NCBI GenBank assembly: GCA_036852015.1
Contig: JAANDG010000342.1
Coordinates: forward strand, 1-64,000
Direction of reading: 5' to 3'
Length of the DNA stretch: 64,000 nucleotides
Origin: Pelodera strongyloides
Taxonomy: Eukaryota > Nematoda > Chromadorea > Rhabditida > Rhabditidae
Below, in pieces: positions 36,101 through 49,000 of the stretch. Below the pieces are notes generated by a model. That model was given only the letters and a program-made list of their open reading frames with translations. It was not told the origin of the DNA and did not search any database. Every line of letters starts with the position of its first letter. Position 1 is the first letter of the stretch. The position numbers and the translations under genes were made by a program.

Positions 36101-39100
36101 CAGCTGATATAACGGTCTTCAAGGTATTCAAGGTAAGGTACTCGAATTTAGCTCGATTTTTCATTCTAATTTATGTTCATTTGCTTAGCTGCATAAGGCA
36201 TAAGAATGCTGGTCTACTCGATGTGTTTAAAAAACCGGCTGCTATTTCGAAAATATTAGTGACGTATTGTCCGTGATTTCCATTCAATGTATTAGGTAAA
36301 ACCGACAAAAAGTAGTACTACTATATTATCGATGAGTTTCACTTGACTGAGTCAATCAAGCAAGCAATCAATACTTCCTTCGTTTAGTCTGCAATTCGGT
36401 GGGATGTGTGCAAGGAGCTTCTCAACTTATGTCACGAATGGACACAACTGTTAATCCTTGTGATCATTTCTACAAATATGCGTGCGGAAGGTAGAACATC
36501 CACATTTGGCGGCTTCGCCGCGAAAACAGGTCGCGTCAGGGGAGCGCCAAATATGAACAACGGCAGTTGGCTGACGTTTGGCGTGCATATGGCTCACATG
36601 TGGCGCACTTATGGCTCAGCTACAGCTGATCCTCCAAACAAAATTCGTATGTGGTGCCCCATGTGTGATATGTCTGTTGGCGCACGTTTTTGCGCGGCAA
36701 CTGTCCGAAGTTTTTCCTGTGTAATGATAATGATCTAAAGTATAGTATTTCAATGAAAAAAACTTGTTGGATATGCGGAACATAGACAAAATAGTTAAGG
36801 TTAAAAGGTTAAGGTTAGACCCGCCTTCGCAAGAGATCTGAGCTCCGCGCGGGTCCCGCGACTGAAAAACACGGTCCGGCCTGCTCTGAATTTTTAGGTT
36901 TTACCACAATTTCCAGCAACTCAATTTCACATTAAAGGGTCAGGCCCATTTCAAATGACCCCTATTTTTGACGATTCCATCTGATTCTTCATGTAATATA
37001 TAGTAGGATGCAATATTTTTCTAATTTTCAAGCGCAAAATTCACGCAGTATTCAGCAGTTTACCATTGCCAGTCATACCCAACTATTTATCGCAGTTGTC
37101 ACGCCCCTTCGCGCTAATTGGGCAATATGCTCTATTGGGCGTGGCAATTGCGATATTGGCCAATCAGCGCGAAGGGGCGTACAAACTGCGATAAATAGTT
37201 GGGTATGACTGCCCACGGCAAAATGCCGAATAGTGTGTGAATTTTGCGCTTGAAAATTAGAAAAACATTGCATCCTACTATATATGACATGAAGAATCAG
37301 ATGGAATCATCAAAAATAGGGGTCATTTGAGATGGGCCTGACCCTTTAACTATACATTACGCCTGATTTCCATTGTTTTATTATCAAATCACCTGTTTGC
37401 TAATCAACGGCATCACGACGAGTTATATACTACTTCTTTTCATCATTTCATTGTGATGCACACCCTGTGGCCTGTGGTGTTATTTAATAAATAAATAAAT
37501 AAATAAATAAATAAGTACAGGTGGGTGAACACATCGTCTAGCCCTCTACCCTCCCAGCAAACGTGGCACACAATTGCAGAAACTGGATTCCATGCGTACG
37601 ATAAATTATCGACATTTATGGAAAAAAGTAAGTCATTCGATCATTTTGTTACTGAGTTCGTTACCGTTGGGAGTTCATGGGCATGGGAAACTAAAAGCCC
37701 GATCAAGTCCCTCAAATAGTCGGGGCGTGATCGGGGCGTTTTGAAAGGATCGGAGCAAAATCGGGGAATTCACTTTCCTGTGATTACCGATATTCGAACC
37801 CACGTTTTTGGACTTCCGGTTCTTGTTCTAACCAATTTACCGTTGCATCTTATATACAATATCCCTCTTTTTTTCACGTAGCCCTTGTGATGATAGTGTT
37901 CTGGTGTCCTCCTGGCCTTCGGGCCTTCCTGCACTGACCCTTTAAAGCGAAATACCGGCCGGTTTTTAAGCGTCCTGGACCACTGAATTCTTGCGTATTT
38001 ATGCTTGCTCGAATTTTGCTCGATTTTTATTCTAATTTGTGTTCGTTTGCGTACGCTTCATAAGAATGCCGGTGTACTCGATGTGTTGCGAACACCGGCC
38101 GGTATTCCGCTTTAAAGATACTTTTGGTCCTCATTCATACCCATTTCGTACCCATAGTCTTATCGATTTATTCATTTTATTATTTCCAGTCCATTCGAAG
38201 GAAATCCAAATCGCAGACTTGTCTTCGGGTGAAGAATCTCTCATTCGATTGTATCACAAATGTATGGATTTGGAAACACTTCGGAAGACTGGATACACTA
38301 GTTGGAGGGACTTTCTACAGGTAGAAAGTAAAGAAACTATGCCTATAACTATAAACTATAAGAATATGACAATCAGACAGACACAGAACTGTTTACTGGG
38401 GATTGTCATTTACAGCGCATTTATAATGTACCAGTCGGCTACCGCCGCCTGAGGCGTCTTTCCAATATTCGCTGATGGTCGCTATGTTTCACTGGGCTAT
38501 ATCTATAAGTAGAGGCAACTCTTTCTCGCAAGAATAGTTTCCTGGGGAAAGAACTTAGTTGTTGACTATATTTCTCCTAAATTGTCTGCAACTTGCTCTA
38601 CTCTAGGACATCGAAAAAATTGCCAAAGCCTAAAAGCAGCTTAATATCGCGTGGCTGATACGCCGCAATGTTTCTCTGGGCTATATAAGTTAGGATGAAA
38701 CATTTCCATCCAAAGAGTCTCCAGTCTTTCTTTTTTTTTTGAAACCCATACCAATATTGAACACGGGTTAGAACTTAGTTTCTGTTGACTATATTCCTCC
38801 TAAATTGTCTGCAACTTGCTGGACTCTACAATATCGAAAAAATTTCAAATCCTAAAAAAAGGAATGTGCCTGGATGATACGTCGCAATGTTTCGCTGGGC
38901 TATATAAGTTAGAAGCAAACATTTGTCTGAAGGAAATGGTTTCACTTTTGTTATTTTCCTTTTGAAACCTACACCAATATCAAACACGGGGATATAACTT
39001 ACACTGATGAAACTTGGGTTGCGCGCGGCGAGCTCCTGGCGCGGAACTTCCGCGCGGCGTTCTACAGGCGAGACCTTGGCGCAGACTGGGCGAAAATGGG

Positions 39101-42100
39101 AAAAATGACCAAAAAAGTGACCCAACCTTAGAAAAAAGGTGCGCGGGGAGCTCGCCATACCTGCGCCAGATTGGCGCCAGGGATCACACAGAAATTTATT
39201 TGCTATTCAGTCAAGTACGCAGCGAAATTGGACTTGTGCAACGCCGGGTGTGATTGCTCCCAGCTCTGTTCTGTTTTTACTTGTTTAATGCATTATCGTT
39301 TATATTATGTTTTACTTAAAGTAATTTTGAGTGCAACATAACTGTTTTCGCTATAGGAAGAGGATCGACCGATGTCAGCAACGTATAATATATGTTCTAT
39401 TGAATGGAATTTTTGTGCAATTTTAGGATGTTTTTATCATTGCTTATTTTAGCTTTGAGGTTTCCTTTTTGCCTCTGTATAAACACAGCTCTCCTACCGT
39501 AGTATACTGCTTTTAGATAATGCGCTTTGCATGCGAAACCCCGTTATTTGCACATTTTTTTCTGAAAAATCGAAAATGCTCTTCCAATTTATTTTCCTAG
39601 ATCATTGTTTTATTATTTCGCTTATTTTATGTAATGCTCGCTTACTGACATCATTTGCATTGACTTTCAGTAGCTTACCGCGTTTCTTCACAATGGAGAA
39701 AGTGGGGATCAATCTCCCGGTCACTGACTGGTGACATAGTGGTATGTTCTTTTTGCATATTTGGTTTGCCATTTTGCTTTCGTTATTTTAACGATTTGGC
39801 GTCTCTGATTTACAGAACCAGTATCCTTTAAATGGGCAGCCTCGTATTAAGCTCATGTTCAGGATTCTGTTAAACTTACCCAGTCTCTGTTCTTTAAGCA
39901 CAGGGCCACTCGTTTGTGGAACCTACTTCCTGATAGTATTGTTCTTTCGAGTTCCGTTGATTCTTTTAAAACCCGCATTGACTAGCTTGATTTAATCGAA
40001 CTTTATGAAGTAGCAAATAGTAACATTCACCCTTAGTTATTCATAACAAAAACTAGGAAATCTTTTTAAAATGGAGCCTAGCCTTCTTTAATTTATTAGC
40101 ACTGTGCGGGATTCCAACCCAGGTCGTATGGGTTAGAGACGATAAATTTGCCAGTGAGTCATATTAAAATTTGGCGTCTTATTTGTTACAGCCGTAGCCG
40201 TTCGATGTCTCCGCTGTCTTTGCAGTTGACCTTATAATATTCTACATATACCTGGTGAGCAATATGAACTTTCAACTAATCCATATTTGCCTTTTAGCGT
40301 TACTTGAAGTGAACTACGGTTAACAAGATTAAAACGACCAATGATTAAATGTATATTCTAGGCCCTACTGAAAAACTGGCTTTTGTTATCGAGGACGGCG
40401 ACTTGGTCTGTTGAAAAACTACGGACTTCACTGACATGTAATGGTAAGTATATTGGAATTTTTATCCTTTGTGCCATTTATGAAGAAGGGGCAAGGGGGG
40501 GGGGGATTCCTTCGTTTTGTTTGTTCTTGCTATCACCCGGATTATGTTTTGGTTGGTTTGTTGAAGATTACGCTTAAATGGCTTAAAGATTGGTGCTAAA
40601 TTTTTAATTGAATTAATGCTCTGACTATTTCTGCTTCTTGCTCTCTTACTTGAACTTGGCATAAATATCAATGGCAGTAATGGAGAGAGATGTTATTTAT
40701 CTGCATGCCGCTCGTGCAAATGTTTACCGATTTTTAACGTGATGACATACCACTCTATCTGGGTGGGATATTTCACTGTTTTTGCACTTTACGATATTCT
40801 AATAGATTCAGAGTCTAAGACCTTAACACCTGACCTCGCAGTGGAAACGAAAAGGCAGGAAAGAAGTCATTTGGGAAGGTACAGGGAGGGAAGCTACAGC
40901 GCTTTATGGGAAAGGAAATAAGTGAAGGTTTGTATTTCTGGTACTTTATTATTATAAGCTATTATGCAACGTGCAGTTTTCTTGCATTTCATCGTAACTA
41001 GTCTACTGTAAGCTGCGTTTATATGACAGGATTCTTCGCTGCGTCCTTCGGCCAACTGGCATATTTAAAACAATTACCTCGTCCTCCAATCCCAATTTAA
41101 TTTAAGGCGAAATACTGACCGGTTTTTGAAACACATCGAGTGAAACAGCATTCTTATGCAGCTTATGCAAATAACCATAAATTAGAAAAACCGGCTGGTA
41201 TTTCACTTTAAAAACTGAATTGCTGCACTCCACCATGGTAGCGTAGCATGTAATTTATAAGTTCCGTTCATTTTTAAGTGATTGTCCCATGCAAGTTCTC
41301 TTTCACTAATGGCTTATCAAGAAGCTTTCGCATCCCTTATTGTTAGAAGGTAGGATGGAGAGAGATAAATGTGATCAATGCTCAATGAATAAGTGTCTCA
41401 TTTTCAGCCATCTCCAACACTGCGGAAGTGACAAGGCTGTCCTCGACACCTCGACTTCGGAACTGCGAATGAACGAAGAGGTCTAATACCAGAAATTTAC
41501 CCTGCTCATATTTGTGTTTTATTTTACATATTTATATTTAGTCGTTTTGTATAATTACAGATTACAGCTCATTAGTGGATTCACCGAAACACGATTCTAA
41601 TAGCAGTATTGATGATTATACAGAATTGACCCCACCTCCTCGCATATATATCGGAATTTTTGTTGCTGCTAATTGGTAACTCATAGACCCCAAAGAACCG
41701 CATGAAAAATCCAAGTGGAAAGCACTATTTGTTGTCTATAACTGAGTAAACGTGGCATGCTTAACTATAGACTACTGTATTAGGTATTCGGTTAGCTTGC
41801 TATGCTATGCAATTAGATTCTGACTAGCTGCGTTTCGAGAATATATAAGTTTATGGTAATGCCGTGAATATAAGTATATATATATGCAGTCAACTTTTTG
41901 TGATATGTATTACTGTGCTAAATCCCTGATTGCTTTTTGTGTATTGCCAGGAACTGAAGTAAATAAATACATATTATATTTTGTCTTCTGTGTGGTATAT
42001 TTTTATTATTATTGATGTTTTTTTATTTATGCTAGGTGGTTCCCCGGTGCGAATATTTCACGGCCGATTTTGCGATTGTGGCGCAGACTGGGCGCAATCG

Positions 42101-42967
42101 CGGCGAGGACTGGGCGCCGGCCTGGCGCAGACTGTGCGCGGAAATGGGTGCGCAGCGTGCCTGTGGCGCACCGCCTTTTTCTTCGCCGCGCACCCGCCAC
42201 ATCTGCGCGGCGCGCCATCAAAGTTTAGCGTTGTAGTTTCTGTTGACTATATTCCTCCTAAATAAGGACCGGCGCCACGGGGAACACCTTTGTAGCGTTC
42301 ACTGGGCGTTCCGCAGTGGAGGTGCCCTGCAGTGGGTGTTCTTTGAACTGTATCGCTCGGCATGTACTCCGCGCCCTTGGTGTACATGCAAATTTTTGTG
42401 TGGTGCTCTGTGAGCGCTCCACAATGGCGTTGCACAGCAAGTGGATGTTCCTTGAACATTATCGCTCGGCCGATACTCCGCTTCCTTGGAGTATAATGCA
42501 ACATTTTGTGTGGCATTCGTGTGAGCCATCCGCAATGGCGTTGGTGAGTATATGCAGTGAGTCGAGTGCGTAGCTTGTGCGTGCGTGCGTAGTGCGTAGT
42601 GCGTAGGTTGCTCAAGGTGAGGATAATCTCACGTTGAAAGGCAATATGGAAAATTTTTGTAAAATAAGAGTAAATAAAGCATTAGACGAAAAAGCGTGAT
42701 TTCAAGTTTTCAAAATTGGTCGTTCTTTGAGTTTTGTACCGTGAGTGTTTTTTGAACCCTTTGTGCCGCAGAAACGCCCGAACGATACACCACACATATT
42801 CCACATATGCAGCCTTTTTTGGACGTTTGTGAGAGGGGCGCTCGGGAAGTGAGATGGCTCAGTGCACGGGAACGTGAACTACTGAACCAATCCTACAACC
42901 TGAGCGTAACGCACATCATCCAAACGTACACTCAAACAAACGCACAAACAAACAAACAAAGCTCCCA

Positions 42968-43020
<53 letters not shown>

Positions 43021-46000
43021 TTTTACTTAAAGCCAAATAGAAGCCGGTTTTTTTTTTTTTTCTCCAACTCCAATATCTGCATGCTTATGCAGTCATGCAA
43101 AGAGGGGTCTATTTGGGGGCCTATTTTTTATTCTAATTTATGCTCATTTGCATATAACATAGCATAACATAACATAACATTTATTACGAACATAAAATGT
43201 CGCACAAGTTTTGTCGAGGCAATACCACAATGAATAACTATGAAACGTGAAAATGTAAATCTGATTAAAATAAAAGCATCAAATAAAAACATTATGTTTA
43301 CAGGAATAGGCGAGGGTTACTCTCAATCATAAGTGAAGTTCTATGGACATATGCTGCATAAGACACGCAGGGGTACGTGATGCGTTTCAAAAACCGTCCG
43401 GCATTTTGCTTTAAAGGATCACAGTCACTTCAAATTCGCCTTTTTACTTCAATTATCCATAAACATGAAAAAGCACCTAGAAAAATACCATTCCAGTGCC
43501 AATTTACTGAAAAATTAACCCAGGGAAAGAAATCCCCTCGGTTGTGTTCTGATAACGTACAGTATGACAAAGACAACTGAGACAGTAGAGCACACACTTT
43601 CCCTCTTCCCCGGTTTTTCTTTGTTTTGTCATCATTGGCAACCGGCCAAGTCCCGTTGCGATTTAGAAAACACCATTTTGTCTAAAATCAAAACTCAACC
43701 GAAGGGATTTCTTTCCCTGTGATAAATATTCCGTAAATAGGTATTGGAAAGGTATTTTTCTAGGTACCTTTTTATATTTATTGATAATTGAATTAAAAAG
43801 GCGAAATTGAAGTGACTGCGATCCTTTAATAACTTACGTAATATTATTTTACTTGTCCATTTATTTCCAGCAAATTGGTGGCTGGCTTGAGACGTCTGAG
43901 CCATTAGAGAATGACGAGCACTACCTGGAGGATATGATACTCAACGCGTACAAGTAAACGATTTTCTAATAAAATTTTTAAAACGAACGATTTTTAAAAC
44001 GGTATGACACGTGGTTTGTGAATTTTTAAAGCGGTATGACGTACGACTCGTGGTCTGTGACTTTTAAAGCGGTATGACACGTGGTTTGTGCCTTTTTAAA
44101 GCGGTATGAATCGTGGTTTGTGAGCGGTATGACTCGTGATTTGTGAGCGGTATGACTCGTGGTTTGTGTCCCTTTTTCCATTTCCATAGTTTATGTGCGA
44201 ATTTATGTGCCCATACATAGGATAGGAATGCTTTTGTCAAGCGCATACATTCCAAAACCACGTGCATACCTCTATAAAATCTGCAAATGTACTCTCTTCA
44301 GGTACGCAGTATTTCCCCTATTTTGGGTTGGTGTTGATGTTGACTACACGAATTCTACGCAATATGTTATCACGGTGAGGATTTTATAAATATTTTATAA
44401 TTTTTATAATTTTATAATTTTATAAAATTTTATAAAAGTAATGGGTTTCTTAGTGGGGAAAATCATCTTCCTTCTCAGCAGTTTATGTGCCAACACGGGT
44501 ATGCTTTTATGCTTTTGGGTATGGGTATGCTTTCCATGGGTATGATTTTGTCGAGCGCATACATTCCAAAACCATGTGCATACCACTTTAAAATGTACCA
44601 TGGGCTACGTCTACGGTAGTTATTGTTATGGTTTGGGTAATAGTTAAAGGGATAGGTTCATCTCAAATCACCTCTCTTTTTATTGTTTTTATTGATAATA
44701 GCACAAATATAATTCACAATGAAAAGTAAATCAATCACAGAACAATACGCCTCGCAGAAGAAGCTTCCTTTATTGGAAGCTAGTTGATCGGAAGCCAAAA
44801 TCTAAACTCAAAAACTAATACCGTACACAGATCGCGCGGGCTATTGGCAATTAGCCAAACTGATTAAATCATACTACACCGGTGGAAAACACACTCAGGT
44901 GACTCTAGGCCCGAAGGCGTGCCCTTTTCTGTGGAACGGGGCTGGCCCGTTACCGGCCTTAGAGGGTGCCCTGGGTACGCCCTGAGGCTTTTGCGAGAGG
45001 GCCACAAACGGGCCGTTTTGAAACGAGCAGAAAAAGAAAATACACCGTTTTAGCTAACCAACCACGAACTTACACACGGAAACACAACATACATAAGTAC
45101 CTAGAACTTCGCAAGACAAATGCACCGGACAGGAATCGAACTTGCGACATTAGCTAACACGTACTCCAAACTAGCGCCTTAGACCACTCGGCCATACCGC
45201 GTATGGTCGTCTCTGTTGGTTGCGAAATATGACGGCTGCTGCTTCACAAAATTTTAAATCCCAACTTTCGCGCGCTTTACAAAATGCAAGGCTACGGCAA
45301 AGTGCCATGGAAAGGGCACGCCCCAGGTTCGGACCGACATTTTCCCCGTTTGTGGCCTTATCCCGGCCTTCTACAATTGAAGGTCACGCCCTAGGGCATA
45401 TTTGCTTAAATGCATGCCTGCGGGCCTAGAGTCACCTATGCAGTTCGTCGATCCAAACAAAACTGCGGTAATAGGGATAGCGTACGACAGCATCCAATGC
45501 ACGAAAATTAACCGAAATTTTTTTATCGAATTTTTTTTAATAAAAATGTTTTAGAAAAATATATTTTTTGAAGTTGATTCTTAATGGATCAATGTGAAAC
45601 TGCGAAGCGCGCTAGAATAGAGTATTTTGAGCATATCTGTGAAAGCGCATTTCCCAAAACGCCGTAGTTTTCGAGAAAATTGATACAGCGCAAAACAACC
45701 TAGCTTTTTATGGGCCACTGGCAAGAAAATAGGGTTCAGAAAAAAATATTTTTTTATACTTTAAACTTCACGGATCAATCTGAAACTGCGAAGCGCGCTC
45801 AAATACAATATTTTGAGAATCCCAGACAAAGGGCATTACCCAATACGCCTTGGTTTTCGAAAAAATTGATACAGCGCAAAAAACAGCATTTTGAGAGCTA
45901 CATGCCTGTACTTAGTTTTCAGAAAAAAATAGTGTTTAATACTTTAAACTTCACGGATCAATCTGAAATCACGAAACGCGCTCAAATACAATATTTTGAG

Positions 46001-49000
46001 AATCCCAGACAAAGTGCATTACCCAATACGACTTGGTTTTCGAAAAAAATAATACAGCGCAAAAAAACGGCATTTTTGGCACCAATGGCGTAAAAATAGA
46101 GTTCAGAAAAATAGTTTTTTTTTATACTTTAAACATTGTGGATCTATCTGAAACTGCTAAGCGCGTTCAAATACAATATTTTGAGAATCCCAGACAAAGG
46201 CATTACCCAATACGCCTTGATTTTCGAGAAAATTGGTACATCGCATCACAACCTAGTAATTTAAGCTGCATGGTCGGCCCTGGGCGTGCAACAAGGGTTC
46301 CAAAATTTTTTCCTTTTTATACATTAAAGTGTACGTATTTTTGCGAAACTGTGACGTATGCTAGATTACAGTTTTAGCACCATATTCAAACGGTGTTATT
46401 CAATACTTTCCTATTTCCGAGAAAATTTACATAGAGCAAAATAACCCAGTCATTGGCCCAGTTCGTGCAACTAAGATTGAGAAGAACTTTTTATGCTTAA
46501 AACTTGCGGATCTATGTGAAACTGTGCTGCGCGCTCGAGGATACTCTGGCCCACAACTCTAAAAAACATTCCTGTGGAAAAATTTCGTAGTTTATCAAAA
46601 AAATGGTGCATCATAAAGCGATAATTTTCGCGAAAACAATACTTCTTCTTCTGATGGTTGTGTCAGCTGAGTTCTCAACGGTCGTACAATGAACTTTTAT
46701 GCGGGCGAGGTATCCAACGATAGGTGAACAGGAACTTCTGCAACATCCCAGATGCAGTGTCCTCTTCTCTGTATAGTTTCTTCTACGCACAACGTACCAG
46801 GGTGTCCTTCGTATAGCATCCTCAGCATTCTTCCAGGCAGCGAGCGTGGCACAACAATCCGATGTTCCAGGAAAAGGCACCCCTTGAAACTCTACAGTTT
46901 TTTCCTTAGCTTGTGGCAATTGTACATCATGATATTATTTGAGGCCTCCTTACTGTCCTCAATTCCTACGATATTCGGCAAGTTCCAATGACGACGTCTT
47001 CGGGCACTAGATATCATTCACTCAGTCTTGATCCTTGATAACTTGATAGTGCGTCGGCTTGCTGATGATCGGTACTGGCACCCTCAAGCACTGCAATTAG
47101 GGGCTTGTGATCGGTCAACATCGTGAAGGTTCGTCGATTACTCATGGCATACACTTGGTCGAGGGCTTCCTTCTCGGGAAACGTGGTTGAGTCTCCTTGC
47201 ACACACGAAGACAGCCATCCACGGTTCCATTTCGTCAACAAAAATGTCTTTGATGGCGGATTTTCTATAGTGCGGATGTGTCAAAAGTACGCAAAATTAC
47301 GGTAAATTGCACACGATTTTGCGAATTGATACTTGCAAGGAAAACTCGCGGTTTTTGGCATACTTGCAAACCCCATTAGCAAAGGAAGATCCACGACTAG
47401 TTACCGTAGTCAGAATCCAAAAACACGGCCAAAAAACGACTTTGCGGACGTGCACCATGTTGAAAGCCCAGAAGAAGTTGTTAACATTAATTTAATCAGT
47501 ATCAGTAAGCATATTCCTGTGCTGCACGTGCTATTTTGAGCCCATAAACGCACGTTCAAGACCAGTCTGTTGTTCATTCTCGGTAAAATTGAAGAATACT
47601 TTATCTTACCCCAGTGAAGTATGCTACCCAAATTTTAAATATACTACCCCAATTGTCCCCAATTATAGGGGGCACTATTTTGCAACATGACATGAAAAAT
47701 GAAAAATATGAATATTACATGAAAAATACTACCCGACCATTGAAGAATACAACCATTGAAGAATATTTTACTACTCCATGCAATGGGGTAGTAAATTGTA
47801 AGCATGGGGTTGTGTTCTTATATGAAGGGGTAGTATTCTTCCATACAGGGTTGGTATATTCAAATGGTAGAGTAGTGATCTTCAAACCCTAGGTAATTTT
47901 GAGTTACACTACCCCCTACATTAAAAATACTATCCCTTTTTACGAAATATTACCCCCACCCATTGATTTTTATTACCCCATGGGAAAAATTACAAAATAG
48001 TACCCACGCCAATTGAATATGACTACCCCATCATTGAATATGACTAGCCCACCAAATGAATACGGTTACGCCACCCCATCAATCGATGCTCTTAATTTAA
48101 AAGTAGATAATGGAAACGTAGCGCAACTTTATTTTACATTTTGCATAGGCATGGGAGTAGTATTTCTCAAAAAGGAGTAGTGTTCTTCAATCTAGGGGGT
48201 AGTATTCTTCAGTTATACCTCTCCTCTAGATCCTGTACAAAATTCTCTAGATACCCTAGGAAAGAAGGTCCTCTAGAGGATCTTCTTTCCTGAATAGCTT
48301 ATACAAATTTGCATATTATGTAAGCGGTTTTCGCAGCCCCGAGGAATCTGGGATATTTGTCACAGAGAAAATGGGGGAAAACTTTTAGTAGGTGGGCCTG
48401 AGCCTTTATAGACCGCCTTACATATCAAACCGCTTTACATCGAGTTGAACAGTCACTTTAGACTCTCGTGAGTAGTATTTTGTACGGAAAACAACATTAT
48501 TTCGAATGAAGAAGTGTCGTAAATTGGTCTACGACCATCTTCCAACACGTTTTTAATTTCAATCTTTCTGATTCCCAGTTTCCCTGATTTTATTAAAAAA
48601 AAAACAATGACTTCTGTCTCATTTTTAACTTTTCGATTCGTACGCCTAAATATAAAAAACTGTTAAAATTGGGTGGGACTAAAAATTGCAGTTGACGCGC
48701 AATTTAGCCCCATTTTAGGCTCCGCCCATCCTAGTACCGGGCAAAACGAACTGTGAAAATAATGGCCTGCCGAGTGTAGTTTGTAACTTGGCTAATTGCC
48801 ATTAGCCCGCGTAATCTGTGTACGGTATTAGTTTTTGAGTTTAGATTTTGGCTTCCGATCAACTAGCTCCCAATAAAGGAAGCTTCTTCTGCGATTCGTA
48901 TTGTTCTGTGATTGATTTAATTTTCATTGTGAATGATATTTGTGCTATTATCAATAAAAACAATAAAAGGAGGGGTGATTTGAGATGAACCTATCTTAAT

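Larger units (their letters stand above)
38321..43870. other. 5.5-kb M13-gene intron holding repeats only
   Basis: The exon ending RDFLQ at 38320 and the exon starting QIGGW at 43871 join in phase 0 and restore a typical M13 segment, so no coding exon is needed between. The interval holds a satellite of about 200 bp (38480-38990), GC-rich repeats (39.0 and 42.1 kb), a LINE 3' fragment (39.9 kb), a 110-bp duplication (42.3 kb), M1 copies and a TA tract. Confidence 0.8.
44644..48999. mobile_element. M7: large TTAA-flanked element with ~230-bp inverted repeats
   Basis: TTAA-AGGGATAGGTTCATCTC at the left and GAGATGAACCTATC-TTAA at the right. The terminal inverted repeats run about 230 bp (44648-44880 and 48765-48995), sharing GCACAAATATAATTCACAAT, AAGCTTCCTTTATTGG and GGCAATTAGCCAA. 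Total 4356 bp. The cargo is a nested inverted-repeat element with a tRNA-like core, satellite copies of about 180 bp, a gypsy-type RNase H fragment and ACTACCCC repeats. No transposase was recognised. It occupies most of one M13-gene intron. Confidence 0.88.

Noticed and set aside
39671..39734. Possible M13 exon reading MEKVGINLPVTDW
   Set aside because: The preceding exon (phase 0 at 38320) would enter this piece with an immediate stop, and the 38320 exon joins 43871 in phase to give a family-typical sequence without it.
40365..41690. Candidate exons at 40.37, 41.40 and 41.57 kb
   Set aside because: Splice-like borders exist, but none continues a reading frame with neighbours or resembles a known domain. 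The interval is a repeat-filled intron.
42021..42265. GC-rich open frames as transferred bacterial genes
   Set aside because: Composition and words match the dispersed M9 repeats at several other places in the window, and frames on both strands are equally open.
45710..46377. Overlapping open frames of 114-127 codons
   Set aside because: They repeat the same words because they read through the 180-bp satellite. There is no domain and no codon conservation between copies.
46611..46919. Minus-strand frame of 102 codons as a gene
   Set aside because: It is Arg/Cys-rich with no recognised motif. It lies next to the gypsy RNase H fragment and is at best part of that wreck.
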